64,000 bases of DNA from Anthopleura xanthogrammica (Eukaryota > Cnidaria > Anthozoa > Actiniaria > Actiniidae). This document shows, one piece after another, positions 9,511 through 23,442 of the stretch; position 1 is the first letter of the stretch; each line of letters begins with the position of its first letter. The translations under genes and the position numbers were made by a program. Where the stretch lies: assembly GCA_964019055.1 (NCBI GenBank), contig OZ025217.1, positions 821,501 through 885,500 of the forward strand, in the 5' to 3' direction. A model generated the notes under the pieces. The model ran no database searches and was not told where the DNA came from. It saw only the letters and a program-made list of their open reading frames with translations.

Positions 9511-12108
9511 CTAACACTGAGATTCATCGCTTGTTTTTCGAGGAATCACCACATATTCATTTAGTAGTCTATCTGGTTGATGTTCAATTGCCTCCATCTT
9601 CATCACTGGTACACTTCGTCTTGGTTCAAGAGGAGGACGCTTCTGTGATCCTGGTTGGCCTATTTTTGTACCACTTAAAGTCCAGGCCTTTGCCCTAAAA
9701 GTAGGTCCTAGTAGCTGTTCTTCTTTTTCCCCGTGGTAGAAGGGATCGACAAACTGCGTATGCGCCGATGAGATATCTTCTTCCGTTTTTCTCTTTGATT
9801 TCTGATTTTCTACAGATTGTCGAGGTATACTTTTAATCTTCTTCCATAAGGATTTTCGTATTGAATCGGATTTAATTCTCTTAAATTCTTCGAATTCTTT
9901 TGGAACGTAGAATAACGGCATAGAGGGGAACTTGCGCATCCCTGGCCCGGTGCTTTCTGTTGCTAGTTCTTCCTCCATTTGCAAGCTGTCGCTGGAATGA
10001 TCATCTTCATTTTTGGAGTCTGTGTTGTAGTGTGGTGTAAGGTCGAACAAGACTCTGCCATCCAAACTATCAGCTGAATGCCTTTTCTCTCGAATTCTTG
10101 AATTGGACGGAATTTCATTTCTTTCTAGTTCATTGTCCGACAAAGTTATGTAGGAATGGTTGTCGTCAAAGGCTGTTTTTGGGTGAGTGGCTGCCTTTTT
10201 GTGCACTATTTGTCCAGGATAGGATTGCGCGAGGTTGTTCTCGTTTTCATCTCTTTTTATGTAAACAAAGTCAATTTTTAGACCTCTTTTTTCTTCTTCA
10301 CTATCGCTTTTACTTTCTCTTTCTTTTGTTTTCTTTTTCTTTTGATCAGCTTGTCGCAAACATTCCTCGGCAAATGCTTCCAGGGAAACATCATTGAATC
10401 TCACATCAGGTTGTTTACTCTTTCTCTCCTGTGAATGATTGGTTGTTGGTGGGTGAGGTACACGGTAACTCTTCCCAGGCTTTGAGACCTTCATTTTATT
10501 TGCATCTTTCATTTCGTCCTTTATGTCACCAACTGGGTGGTTTTGTTTAGAAAACTCTTCATTAGTTTCAGTCTGTTTTGTCTCGTTGGGTAAAGAACTA
10601 TTGTCTTGTTGATCATAATATTTAGATTGATGATTCTCTTCTTGACACTCGCCTTCACCTTCATTTTGACTCGTTGACTCTAAATAAGGGACCTGATTGT
10701 TTTGATTATACATTTCTGATTCCAGATATTCTGGAGTCGTCGACACACACGTCTGCGAGCCACGTCCAATATCTTTGTCACAGTTGATAGCATCCTTCGT
10801 TTCGTAATTTTCTGCCATCCCACTATCACATACACCTTCAATTTCTGCTGATTTTCCATCAACGCTATCATAACTTTCTTCCAGTTCACTATTCATTTCA
10901 TGATGGTGTTTTTCTGGTGTAAATGGGTCCTTATTCGAGCCACCAGAACCAGCACTGCCGCTCGAAGATCCACACTTTTTTAAACGATACTCATTCTGTC
11001 GCACGCTTTGAGAACAATGGTGATCTATATCAACAGCTTTACCAAACATTGAACCCGTATTTTTCAGCGACAATTTTCGACTTGCTTGCGTATTTGTGGC
11101 TTCTACTGAGTTTTCTGTCTGGAGTTCTTCGTCTGAGCTCTTTCGCGAGCTGTGTCCACAGCTTGATACAAGCTCTTCCAAAGCATTTTGAAGTTCACGC
11201 AACTCTCTCGTCTCGTTTGATATCGCTGGATTGTTTTCTCTTTTTAATACGAGTATATCAGATAAGTCGTCACTCGAACTTGTAGATTCAAAACTCGTTT
11301 GTCTTGAATCATGAAATCCGGCGGTTTTGTCCACCCACCGGTCCAAACGTGCTTTAACATCTCTTGCAATCTTATCATGACTGCTTGATTTTCTTAACTT
11401 CTCATTGAGTCTATTAGTTCCTTTAGAGTCGAGTCTAGAGCCCAAGGTTTGAGCTCTGTCTCGTTTGTTTGCTTTGCTTGAAGCTTGAGAGCTCCTTGAG
11501 TTTTTATTAGTATTGAAATTAATGTCCACATCAGACGGGCAGCTTTCTAGACTTCTTTCAGTATCTTGGCTACTTGTTCTCCTTACAGGGCATTTCGAAG
11601 AAGTAGTTTCCGATTTCGATCTCAATGCTTCAGAGTTCTGAGTTGCTTCAATCAACGAAGTCTCTGATTTGCTACAACTTCTTCTTAAAGTTCCAGGTCC
11701 AACGGCATTTTTTCTTTCTCTCTGTGGTCTACTTGAGTCATCTTTAGACTCACGCCTTCCCCATGGCTCCATAAGAGCTTCTTGCTCTAAGCTCACTGTC
11801 TTGGTTTCCTGGGATGTTTTCCCGTAGGCTTGCTCGATTGTATTCAAGTAGTTCTCAGGATCAGGCATCATAACTGGAGTACTTCTTGATCTTCCATGGA
11901 CGGGTACAATCTTAGCCTGGCTGTTATCTTGATAACCGTTCATTTCCGCCAAATTAGGCTTGTACATTGTTTGAGACACATCAGAGTTGCGTCGACTTCT
12001 TTTGCGGTCGCGTATGGATAGACTTGCTCGGTTGACCCATTTCTGCAATCCACCATATAGATTCGACGAAATGGTTGGCATATTTTTCTCCTTGACTGAG
12101 GCTGCCAT
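9511..12108 (-). CDS. Large intrinsically disordered Ser/Lys/Glu-rich protein, unrecognised
   Basis: One uninterrupted frame of 866 codons (865 aa). ATG 12108-12106 is the first in-frame ATG after an upstream in-frame TGA, so it is the likely start unless a 5' exon splices in. The protein is strongly biased to Ser, Glu, Lys, Asn and Asp and is mostly disordered. Less biased segments lie at the N-terminus (NLYGGLQKWVNRASLSIRDR, residues 16-35) and in the last 150 residues (KFPSMPLFYVPKEFEEFKR, RKSLWKKIKSIPRQ, PPLEPRRSVPVMKM). KRSRR at 36-40 could be a nuclear signal, and RSRSTP at 73-78 fits a mode-1 14-3-3 site. A Lys/Glu run near the middle (DQKKKKTKERESKSDSEEEK) could form a charged helix. 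I see no catalytic domain or membrane segment. Being intronless among intron-rich neighbours makes it a possible last exon of a longer gene. Coding status rests on the long frame and consistent composition; no function is proposed. Confidence 0.78.
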   Translation of the reverse strand: MAASVKEKNMPTISSNLYGGLQKWVNRASLSIRDRKRSRRNSDVSQTMYKPNLAEMNGYQDNSQAKIVPVHGRSRSTPVMMPDPENYLNTIEQAYGKTSQETKTVSLEQEALMEPWGRRESKDDSSRPQRERKNAVGPGTLRRSCSKSETSLIEATQNSEALRSKSETTSSKCPVRRTSSQDTERSLESCPSDVDINFNTNKNSRSSQASSKANKRDRAQTLGSRLDSKGTNRLNEKLRKSSSHDKIARDVKARLDRWVDKTAGFHDSRQTSFESTSSSDDLSDILVLKRENNPAISNETRELRELQNALEELVSSCGHSSRKSSDEELQTENSVEATNTQASRKLSLKNTGSMFGKAVDIDHHCSQSVRQNEYRLKKCGSSSGSAGSGGSNKDPFTPEKHHHEMNSELEESYDSVDGKSAEIEGVCDSGMAENYETKDAINCDKDIGRGSQTCVSTTPEYLESEMYNQNNQVPYLESTSQNEGEGECQEENHQSKYYDQQDNSSLPNETKQTETNEEFSKQNHPVGDIKDEMKDANKMKVSKPGKSYRVPHPPTTNHSQERKSKQPDVRFNDVSLEAFAEECLRQADQKKKKTKERESKSDSEEEKRGLKIDFVYIKRDENENNLAQSYPGQIVHKKAATHPKTAFDDNHSYITLSDNELERNEIPSNSRIREKRHSADSLDGRVLFDLTPHYNTDSKNEDDHSSDSLQMEEELATESTGPGMRKFPSMPLFYVPKEFEEFKRIKSDSIRKSLWKKIKSIPRQSVENQKSKRKTEEDISSAHTQFVDPFYHGEKEEQLLGPTFRAKAWTLSGTKIGQPGSQKRPPLEPRRSVPVMKMEAIEHQPDRLLNEYVVIPRKTSDESQC

Positions 12109-15100
12109 CGGAGTCAAGATTGAACAAACATCTATTTGTCAAGAGCACTAGAGTTCACTAAATTTGCATTTATTTCTCGCTGCTTTGAGTACACAAGTTC
12201 TCGTAAACTCTCGAAAAAAACTTCTCGCAATTCTTGATTTCTTTTCTTTCTCTTGGGAATTCTTTTTTAGAAAATCTTTTCTGTCTTCCCTTTGAATCAG
12301 CTTTCTTTATTCTACAATAAGAAGGAATAAACTATAATTAGCTCGGCGAGATCGCTACTTATTAGATATTTATTTAGTATCAACAAGGATTAAAACAATT
12401 AGGAAATATCCAGATATTTTTGCGCTCAATATATCTGTGTATTTATTAGAGGCGTGGATGTCTTGTGCGATACTACAGGACTTATAAACTTAACTCGTAA
12501 TAAATTATATATTATTCGACCTTGGCTGGCTTCATGTTCGAACAGTCTTAATTTTGTCTTGACGTAGATATCCATTGTTCTAGAGCAACCAGCTAAGACT
12601 ATTGTATCTGCTGATTCATTAACGCGAACATTAAAACTCATCGCAGCTTTCTTTTTACAGCCATTGGATAATTTCGCCTCCCAAGACCAAACAATCCAAG
12701 AAACGTTATCGTTGGAATATTCCTTCTTTTGTGACATAAATAACACATGCAGAGTATGATGAATTCTTCTAGACTACGTAAGACTTGAACGCGTTACTTT
12801 CATGCTTGAATATCATTTAGAGATGATTTAAAAAACCTACGCTTTTTCATTAGAAGTAAGTCAAGGTCAGAGTGAGACGAAAACAATCAAAAACGCGAAG
12901 TGTGAATCACTTTCAAATATAAACTAATTTTTTTTTATTTTGTAAAGTGTTTTAGGAGTTTTTTAGATGGAGAATTTGAGTTCCAAAGAGGAATTTTATT
13001 GTTTAAAAAAGTTAGTTAATTATCGATTTATTTATTCAAAATAGTTTACGCTTGCGTCCGTAACGAACGAAGAGAGAAAGAAAAGTACATAAACAACTGA
13101 TCGTGACCTGACTAAAGTGTACGAAAAAGTAAATTAAAAAAATTTCCTAGTTCGTAGATACGGTGATGAAAACTACCTCTAATTCTGTAAAGAGATTCTA
13201 TTATACTATCAAATATGATGGTAAATATTTTTCAGAACATAACTAATACTTAGTGAGTATAGTATAGAAGTATTGAACATGCCTGTAATTATTTCACTGT
13301 GTAATAGCTGCGGTATCAGGTGAATGGTACTAACTTTTCTTGGGGGGAAAAGAACGCGACACCCTTCGACTTCAACTATGAAAACTTTCAAAACTTTTTC
13401 ATACCTGGTAGACCAATTCTCAACAGCTGAAATGAAGCCAAACCATAGTATTCACCCGTCTAAGACCAACCCCATGTATCAATACCATTCCACTTCTATT
13501 CCATTGGTTATGGTTTCTATGATCTCTGCATTGAGACTAGAACTAACTATAGTATATACTCAGATTCAGGTGAAGTATGGATACGCCAACATGACATTGG
13601 GTTTACTTGGTACTAATCTAATAAGATAGACTGTCTTGTTATATTTATAGTAGTGAATAGTTTTGAAGTGGGAAATGTTTAGCATTTCCGTTAACTGATG
13701 TTCTTAGTGTTATGTCAATGATCTAGATATTTTTTTCATCACGTACACAGTCTTCGTCCCACTCTTTAACACTAGTATCTAACTGGTGGGCGTTAGTTGT
13801 TTTGGTTAACTCAATTTATCATGTAACTATTCCGAGTGAGGGATAGATTACTTATAGCGCTAACGAGTTTATAAACTATCATTCCTGTATCCCACAAATC
13901 AGTTTAGTTCAAGATTTTCATATTCCAAGGATTATGTAACAATCATACGAGTGAGTTATGTACTAATGCTAACATAGTATACATAGTACTACGAACATTT
14001 TTGTACCTTGCAAAGCGGTATACTTTTTGAAAAATGTTTTCGCATCTAAAGCACTGAACAAGACCGAATCGGAAGTGCAAACTAGGTACTTATTATCTAG
14101 AGAAGTGATTAATTTTATTTTTGAAGTTTTTTTGAGTGACCTATGATATAAAGAATGGAGGATAGAATATTGGGAAGTGATCGAATGAAAAACGCGCAAA
14201 CTAAACAAGTATACAAGTATTTGTTTTTGAACAGAAAAATGATAAAAGGGAAGTTACACTTAAAGCCTCATTTTACGAACTTTTCGTATACTTTTTGAAA
14301 TTAACCACAATTCAATATTATCAAACAAAATCCTTAGTTCAACACAACTGTTACGGTCTAGTTCCACACGGTTCACGTCACGTGGTTCTACGTCATAAGT
14401 AAGTCATTCCGGATAAGTCCCGATGACACAGTAATAAATCATTAGAGTGACATTAACGATTTCCGACGTCAGAGATGGAGAATTGTATCAAGATGTTAAG
14501 GAATGCTATTGCTAATTTTGTTAAGAATAGCTCAGGCAATGAGGCGCCATTGTTTTTGTTTTGAGAGTGTCTACTGATGATGATGAGCACGAGGACATGC
14601 AAGAAATCTAAAACTTTCTCCGAAGAGCTTTATCAAAGAAACACATCACAACTTCTAATGCATTTACCAAGCAATAGATACACCTGATATTTATCAAAGA
14701 TGTTAAAAAACGCGACTCGTTTTCAACAGTTGGTTGTTAGTTTGAAAAATTAAAAAAGGGGTTAAAATTTTTAATAAAAAAAATCGTAAGAAAACCACTA
14801 ATAGTAAAACTATGTAATAAACTATGAGATTTACTTCAAGAGAAAACTAGAAACAAGAAAATTTACTTGGTGTACGAGCTACATCGTGTGTTGTAGAATA
14901 GACATGAGTAGTGAGCAATTCAAAAGAAAGCTTTCAGATCCGTGGGATCTATAGAGTTAAGTAGACCATCCAACTACCCAATCCGGTTATCCATGTTCCC
15001 AATCGATCATTAATTATTAATGAAAGGTAAAAATCATTAACTAAACTTGCCTGCACGGTTCAGTATCCGGGTAGCGAGCACAGCTAGTCTTTCTCGCTTG

Positions 15101-18100
15101 AAGCAGAGAAGTAACATGAACCTAGTTCTACCTAATTATGCCCCAGTTCATCTCTACGCACATCTAGCTAACCTTCTTAGCTTAGTGAACTAGAAATCCT
15201 TCTTATATTTAACCTGATTAGACGTACACACCCATTCTAATACTTGAGGTACAAGGATCCCTTCCTATTGCTGGGACATTGTTACCATGGAAACACGGTC
15301 TAAGCGTGACATTGAACATCTTTCACTTGTGCGCACAGAAACCAACTGAAGTTGACCCGCGAAACTTGTCTCCTTTTTATTGCTTTAAAATCCCAACCAT
15401 TTTTCTTTGCTGGCATCGAAAAGATAACTGACACTTTTTTTTAAATAAAATACACTTTCAATCTAATTCAAGAATAGGTTTTCTGGTTGTAAATATTGAA
15501 ATAATTCACTCACTGATTCATGTATTTGATACCTAAGGATCGACGCGCGTGTAGCTTTGCACTAGCCTAAACATCAGGGCGTGAGTAGATGATGCTAGGT
15601 ATGTGTCTATACTTGAAGTACTCTTGTAAGACTTATACAATATTAAGCTAATACATTTAGACGTGCTGGTATGATCGTTGGAGTAATTTAACAGTGAATT
15701 GAAAATCAATCGGTACTTTGTAGCTTCTTGTCTCCATGTAAGTGTGATAGAACCAGCCTCAAGCACCCTTGGAAACACAGTCTGGACTGAGATTCTTGCT
15801 CAGGGGAGAAGCAACCTTTGCCTGACTATTTAACATTCTCGTTTTTCAGTGTTTTGCTTTAAGTTTGTTTGGATAAATCAAGTGTTGTTAGGACCAAAGC
15901 TTTTAAATTTAATTATATAAATATCTACTCCTCTCCGGTCCTTCAAAAGGCGGATCACTTCGAGTATTGTTGCCCCTTATTTACCTTGACAACGTTGAAA
16001 TAACACCTCACTTTTAGAAATGTTAGTGCGCGCTTCAGTATCAGACCACTCCAAATCCATCTTTGTTGTTTTTCTATTGCTTTTTCAGTGGAATCGTAGC
16101 TGCATAGCTTCTTGTTGGACTTCATTTGCAAGGCGCGCTGATACTCCCGTCATTTTAATTGCGCGCGCAGTCCTATGAAAGCCGGGTTACATATGAAGCC
16201 TTTTATATGTCCTGTGCTGCGCACTAAGCTGGAGTGATCAGTATAGAAGTGGCATTCTATCGAGAGTATAGAATATATAAATGTAATAAACTCAAAGAAC
16301 TAGAGCTAACATTTGAAGTCTGCCTAACCCAAATTTGTATTAGTTTACTCTTTAAATACGGAAATAAATTTAAGAAGGTTTCTCTAGACACATTTTAAGA
16401 ATTCTAACAATAGAAGATCAGATGTTAACTATCGTAGGTCAAAAGGTAGAACTGCGTTAATACTGCAGACAACATGTTTAATCGTGCTGTACGCATTGTT
16501 TTTCCATATGTTGCCAGTTACTAAGACTACCTGACTGATAACACTCAAGTATGATGAGGTTATAATTGGATCAATTACTAATAACATTAGATAATTCCGC
16601 TCATTACTAATGTATAGTATGATTATTATGTGTGTTGAGAGGTATCATTAGTGGTCTTGTCCTTATTCCTCTTATCCATTTACTTCTTACATCTTTCGAT
16701 GCTTAGTTTGTCTAGTTTGAAGAACTAACGTCCATAACCTCAGTACAGTTCCTAACATTTTGACACGGTGTTTTTAAGTTTGCTTCATATTCACTTGTTG
16801 TATTTAACACCGACACCAATTCAACCCCAACTAATAACCGCACTAGTCATTATTAGTTCTTCTACCTTGTTTGTCAATGACGCAAAGAAGAATTACTAAC
16901 TTGCTTAACACTGGAAGTACTTTAATATTTGCACAAGCCTCAGTTGGGAATATTACAGCGAAAACAGGCGCGCTCGATGCGGGAAAAGGCCTAAGGGTTT
17001 TTCAAAAGAATTTTGCAGCACAATGAAATAAAACTGAGAGGATCGAAGAGTGTGCAAAACCTAAGGAATTAATTTTGTTTTACAAATAAGCTGAAAGCGT
17101 GCGCAATCAAGAAACTCTGCTTCGAAGTGAAAAAAAAAATACTTTATACAATAATTCTATTTTAGAGCTCGCTGAAATAGAATTGAACTAAACCTGAAGT
17201 ATGAAATATCAGATTGACAAAAAATGCTAATTCTAAACTCCAAAAACCATAGCACCCTTTATATTGTTATTGTTTAGTGATATATGCAAAATTTATCTCA
17301 CTTGACTTACTGCATGATCAATCAAGGCAATACTGACAAGACGCCGAAGCTAATGTTGGCGCCATAGTGTCGGGGACAGATTTTATTAATTTGAAACACA
17401 GGTACAGTAGAATTCCACAAGATGAAAAACGACAGGCAGTTCCTACAACTCAAAAAAGGGTCTTGCTATAGTTTTGCGTTTATCTAGATAGTAATTTCAG
17501 TTGCTGGCACGCTTGAAGATAATTCAATTATCTTCTTACGCTCCGTTAGGAAAAGCTTCCAAAAAATGTCAAAATCTGCGGTTTCTGCATTTTTTCATAT
17601 CTTTGGTCATAATTTTGAACTTATACATAGCTTTTACTTAATCTTTCTCCGGGTTAACTGCTAAATTAGAACTATACATTTAGAAATATTAATGATTCAG
17701 AAGTTTTTTCGCTACATATAATTTTCTAAGTAATCTTTTACTAATTCTGTTGCTTCTTGTTCATGTTTGGTATTTTCGCCATGAAATATAAGAAGTTTAT
17801 AACGTAGTAATCTATAAACATTAATTCTAAGCCTTAAACTTATAGTTTATACCTAAAACTGTTATGAGTTGTTTGTAACTCACTGTGCTATTCCGTAGCG
17901 TGATAGAGAAAAACGCTTATGATTTGAGAACAAAAGCTACAAGGTATTAACAAGACCGCAAAGTGCTTAATCCCTTTAATATAAGATCAGTGCAAGTAGG
18001 GGGTTGGGAAAAGCTCTGAGAGACACAAATACTTCCAATACACTCTGAACAAAATGTGTGCTGAGTATAAAAGAGGTTGGTGCGATAGTGATGGATTATT

Positions 18101-21100
18101 AACTACAGCATGCAAAGATAAGCTGTTTGGATTATAAATACAATTGTTCTTAACACAATCACAAAGAGATTTGCGCAAACTAAACCATGCATCGCTCATG
18201 GGAAAATCATACCGAAACATTATTATTATATAGAAAATGATCCGTGGAGGAAAAGCAAGTTGACTAGTTTGAAATGCGTCGGTAATTATGTGTAAACATT
18301 GTATAACCTACCTCAGGTTCGGCATTGCACAAACACAGTATAAATCATTTTCAACAAAAGTTTTCGTTCTTCGTATACATATCAGGATAATGTTAGAAAT
18401 ATGCGAGAAAATTTGTTGAAAAATTTTCCATCTTTAAAGATCAAAAGAACTTTGATCTTGTTCAATTTCCGCACGAATGGAAATCAAAGTTTGCAAAACA
18501 AAACTTCTCAAAATGCAGCAAAAAAACTCTCAGTAAATCAATAATCATGAAATAGGAATACTCCACTCACCATTATTTTGATTATGTTGCTCGTTCTTTG
18601 CTGAATTATTTGCAGAATCCTTGTATTATTTGTTTCCTTAACCTTTTCCTTGCGCTAGTGTTCGCACCGAACAAAGTCGATCGAATGTCAGCTGTGATAC
18701 TGACGTGATTTATGTAAGTGTCTATAAATATCTTAATATGTGATGTCATGGGGTACCCTTTAGCCTCACTCCTGTGATCTAAACTAAAGACTCTAAGCCC
18801 TACACAGTTGTTTACATTGAACTAGAGTTACATTCTACACAATGTATTTCTCATAACTTGGATGATAACAAGTAAAAGAGTGCTAAATTTGAGGTAAAGT
18901 CTAAGAGTTTTCGCAACGCAAAGGATTATTTTGTTGTGTTTCCTCGTGCGTTACGAATATGTTATGATTGAGTTCAATGTCAAGTACTTCAAACTCTCAT
19001 GACTTGTCATTATTTTTTTGAAATATTACTGTTTAAACTTAGCTACTATTAAACAACCCACAATCTGAACAAAACCCTTAAAATCAGCATGTAAAAGTGA
19101 AATTTATGTTCATCTCAATCGAATATTTCAGATGACTTTCAGCCATACTTCAATGATTGAAGCGGCGCATTCATTATGAATATCAATACATCAATCTTGA
19201 GAGTCCTTTTGTCTTGGGCGATAAATCGTGCCATAGTTGACACACGACCTTTTCAGAAGAGCCTCAGGCAAAAATAGACTGAAAAATTCCAAAACTACGT
19301 TGAATTCTTTTGAACTTTAAGATCGTGATTTTGAAATTTATATCGCCAAACAGCGTCAAATGAAGGTAAAAAATCCCTCAAGTGTTATATAAATGTTGGC
19401 CATAAAATCGATGTCACGCGGCCAAATTTTTGAAATCTTTGGTTGCAACATTATTAGACACGCGTCGAAGGTGGACGATTATAAAGCACACGTATAGCAC
19501 GAAATAACTTATTATGACTTCCAGTCGGTCAAGAGAAGCGGAAATTCTGTCAGATAGTATGCAAGAATGGCTCTAACCCTCACGTAATGTTACAAGCTTG
19601 AAGTCCTACCAAAAAAAATACAACTGGGATCCCTGTGTCGTTCGAAAAAATTAGCAGATTCGGTTTGCTAGTTTAGATAAGTATTGCAACAAAAATTGTA
19701 GGACAAAGATCTTCATGCAATTAGTTTGTTTGTGTGTGTTTAGCTTGTCCTATGAACGTACCCATCATGCATCGGTGGCTTATCTCCCAGTCACCAGACA
19801 AATAATCCATGTCATCAATCTTTAGAATCAAGAAATGTCGGTGTAAAATACTTATAACGAGTGCTACACTGTCATCCTTTGGGGCGATAAGTATCCTATT
19901 TCTGTCTACAGCAGATAACAAAGACATTAAATCATTTGGGGTCATTTACTAGGGGCTAAAGCCCAACATGTTACAACATGAAGTTTCATTTGCACTATTC
20001 TTGTACTGTTAGATCGCTATTTTTATCGCTTCATTGGTTTAAACTTCCTTCCATGAAGCAGGAATTAAATCATTTTTGAACTGCGCTGTTGGCAACCTTT
20101 GTTAGCGTAGTGGCCAGTCAAGATTATGTTGGATTAGGCTAGCTTTGCTAGCTAGGGATAAACAAATTCACTTGCTAAACAAAACCCACTTAGGATAAAG
20201 TTTCAGCGGAAATAAAATCGTTTATGCGTCATTAAAAATAACGTTTGCTTCTAACAATATGAAGTTATTGTATTGATAAAGGACTACTATTGTGTGCTGA
20301 AAGGAAATGACAGTTCCAAAGTTTGAAAAGAAATTATTAATATTACATTACAGTATATTGCTCGTTTTTGCTGTTTCAGCTTTCCTTGCTGGTCAGATTC
20401 TTATAATTCTTTTAAGTAATGGTTGTGACTGTCTGAACATCATGGTGATAGAACCTGTTTCTGCCTGTTTTCGCTGAGCAGGAGAATTCGTTCATATCAA
20501 CAGGAAGTTTAGAGTTATATAGTTACGTTAGACACACGAAGATGACGACGAAAAACAAAACACACACATGTAACAGAAAGAAATAGAGAAAGTGGGAATG
20601 AAATGTGGAAAGCGGGAAGGTATCAAAAATGTGAAAGAAAGGAAAAACGGAAGAAAATATTGAAAAGTGTACAAAGAAATGCATGGCTGAAGAGAAAGCA
20701 ATATTGAATAGAATACAGGAATATGAAAAAAGAAACTATGACCAATCATGCAAAAGGAATGTGGAAAGAAAAAGAAAGAAAAAACTACGACTGGACGAAT
20801 ATTTCAATGCTGCTAACTATAGATTGCATGCAGTCTCTATCGCATCGCCTTGTAGATTGATACTCCAAGCGTATATTCTGATAAAGATTTGATTTCATGT
20901 TGTAACAATCTCTAGTTTCATCGTACCAGTACAAATCTCACTGATTCACGCACATCATGTAAAATCATATCCTTCATACTATTGTACTTACTAAAATATC
21001 CAGCAAATATCCTCTACTACTATATGATCCAAATCTGTATGCGAAACGCGATGAATAATGGTGAGGTAGTTAGGAAAATTAAGGTCTTAGACTATTATCA

Positions 21101-23442
21101 TCGGTAGTGTTATGTTGCAAAATGTGCATTCCGGCGCAGTAGGTCACTGCACTGTTATTATCTTTGAGCTACGAACTAAAACCCAAAAGAATTAAGCAAA
21201 CATATATCATGTTTTGAACTTCTCGATTTTTTGATCGATTTTTCTGCAAAACTACCTCGTTGCGGGAGGCCTGCAATAAATGCGTTTATGAAGTGTAATT
21301 TTAACGGTTTTTATTAGTGTCATCAGCGCACACTGTAGAAAACCGTACAGTTTGATTGGGTTCCATCAACCCGTGCTCTAACCACTCGATAAACACTCGA
21401 AGGCCCATATATCATATATTTTGTTCATTGTACAGATATATAACAGGTTTATTAAGCTTACCTTGCAGTGACGGTGGCTAATTTGTCTGTTTTCCTCGCT
21501 GAGAAATGTAATCTTCGAGATCAGACTTTGGATTCATATGTAGCATAATCGCGCTGGTCTGCTATTGGCTCACGATATCAATCAAGCATCTCGGATATTT
21601 ACAGTTGTTTTCATTTGATACTTCATACTGACATTCCATTGGACATACTTGGTTTGTAACCCGTGATAAGCCCTTTGCGGTCTTGACTGACGATCTTACA
21701 GTATGATGACATTGATCTTACTATTGTCGTCGTACGGTCTTGATTCCATTTTTGAGATTGTAAAAATAATATTCTTTTCTTATAAGTTCATGTGTTCTTT
21801 GGAGTTCAAGGAGGTTTTGATAAGGGATGCCTCAAATATTCTACCACATCTAGAATTTCATTTCTTAGACAGAAAATAATCATGGCAACTGAAGGAAAAA
21901 AACTCATTAATTGTTCACCGTAGAAATCAGTTAGTCATCATGTGACACACCCATTGCGTAAGATATTGATCGACAAAAGATAACACTAGTAAAAGGCTTA
22001 TGTCTTACTGGCACGCGATTCCTGGTCAAAGTAAGACAAGAGCGTCCAGGAAAACTGGAAAACATATCGTTTGTAAATTGTTCCCTAAGGCGTTTTTCGT
22101 GGCTCTTTTTATTTTATTTTTTTTTATTAATTTGCCCCTGATTACGGAGTTTCCGTTCATGGGACAGTCCTGTAACTATGTGATGTACGTGCACGACGGA
22201 CTGGGATTGTAAAGGGTGTCCAGACGGAAGCCTATCACATGGTTGGTATGCAATACTGACATCAAAATGGCTTGACAAAAGGATAACCAAATCTTACACA
22301 AGTTTAATCCTCTTTATAGAGTCGTAGCCTGTCAAGGACTTTGTCCTTTTGTCTCGATTAACGTCACGTATTTAAATACTTCTCTTGTGAACAGACCTAC
22401 TAAACAAACTGGTTGCTTAATATACTGGGATATACTAGGTGTGACGATGGAAATCAAAAGTGCGGTCTCTCATCAAGCCAACTCGATGATGTAATAAAAT
22501 GGAGTGCGTCGGTACGTGTCTAAAAGATTCTAACCAACGCAATGAGCGATGTGAATACAACGAAGAGTCCGCAGTACCCAATACGGTGGTTTGCCGTAGA
22601 CGGCAACAATGGAAATTGGACCTTGGAATCATCCTAATGGCAAGATCAGGCCACATTAACCTTCAGATTTCGTATCTCCAAAAATATCCTCGTTCTTGTC
22701 CCTCAACCCTTAAAAAGCATTGTGGTTTCCTGGCCCCATATTAACTGTATGACAAATGGAACCCAGCCAGAAACCAATACCCATCATAAGCGATGATGTA
22801 ATGACTGCATGAGCAGGCGTTACTCGTCAACTGACCACTGTGTGAGCGTTCTGCACCTTTTTTTACCGGACGGTAGAACTTCTATTATTCAAAGGTCACT
22901 TAAATTTCCCGAGGTTAGCCGCTAAATAGAAGTTTGATTGTAAATGGTTTTTGTGGACCAACGGCATGGGCTTGCACACCTTGCTAGGAAAACCGATTTT
23001 GGGCCGGGATGATTTTCCCACTTGATAGATTTAGGACCTTAGTCCAGACGTAGAGCTGAAGCGCAGTATGGCAGCGCGAAGCATTTACGCCTATGCGTAG
23101 GTGATTAACCCCTTGCTATGACCAGCAGACTCGATAGTCGCTTGTATCGCTGATCTCTTATCATGAATAGTCGCTCCTTTCCATGTAGGACGCGTTTCGA
23201 GAAACTAGCCTTGGCGTATTATACGAATAGCTTCCTGGATATTGCGCAGCTTAGATAAACTCTTCGAATTTAAATCCATAAAGCACTGTACATGAAGCGC
23301 ATACCATTTTATGACAAAGTCATTCACTAAAAAAATTTACAAAAGTTTTGCTAGGAAAAATGACCGCTTGCCCCAGTCCTTTCCGTTGGTGTTGATCGCA
23401 GGCGCAGATATTGTCCAGCGGTGTTTTGGCGGTCAAATCAAA
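12109..23442. other. 11-kb interval with no recognisable gene
   Basis: I looked on both strands for exon-like segments with splice sites and found none that fits a family. Frames present (for example 12426-12746 minus, 101 codons at 13324-13629 plus, 19721-19945 minus) have random-looking composition. It contains a purine-rich tract (20540-20800) and few obvious transposons compared with the rest of the window. Divergent 5' regulatory DNA for the 865-aa gene (left) and SKA1 (right) must lie at its two ends. Confidence 0.5.
20540..20800 (+). repeat. Purine-rich low-complexity tract
   Basis: About 260 bases are dominated by A and G on the plus strand (GAAAGAAATAGAG-type runs). A 69-codon frame starting at 20683 inside it is Lys/Arg/Glu-rich only because of this composition. 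Confidence 0.6.

Noticed and set aside
12426..12746. 106-codon minus-strand frame just upstream of the 865-aa gene
   Set aside because: Considered as a 5' exon, but composition looks random and no donor joins it in frame to the 12108 start.
13324..13629. 101-codon plus-strand frame
   Set aside because: No family similarity, no splice context, unremarkable composition.
22435..22744. Overlapping frames on both strands
   Set aside because: Neither strand shows a recognisable motif; lack of stops seems due to locally higher GC.
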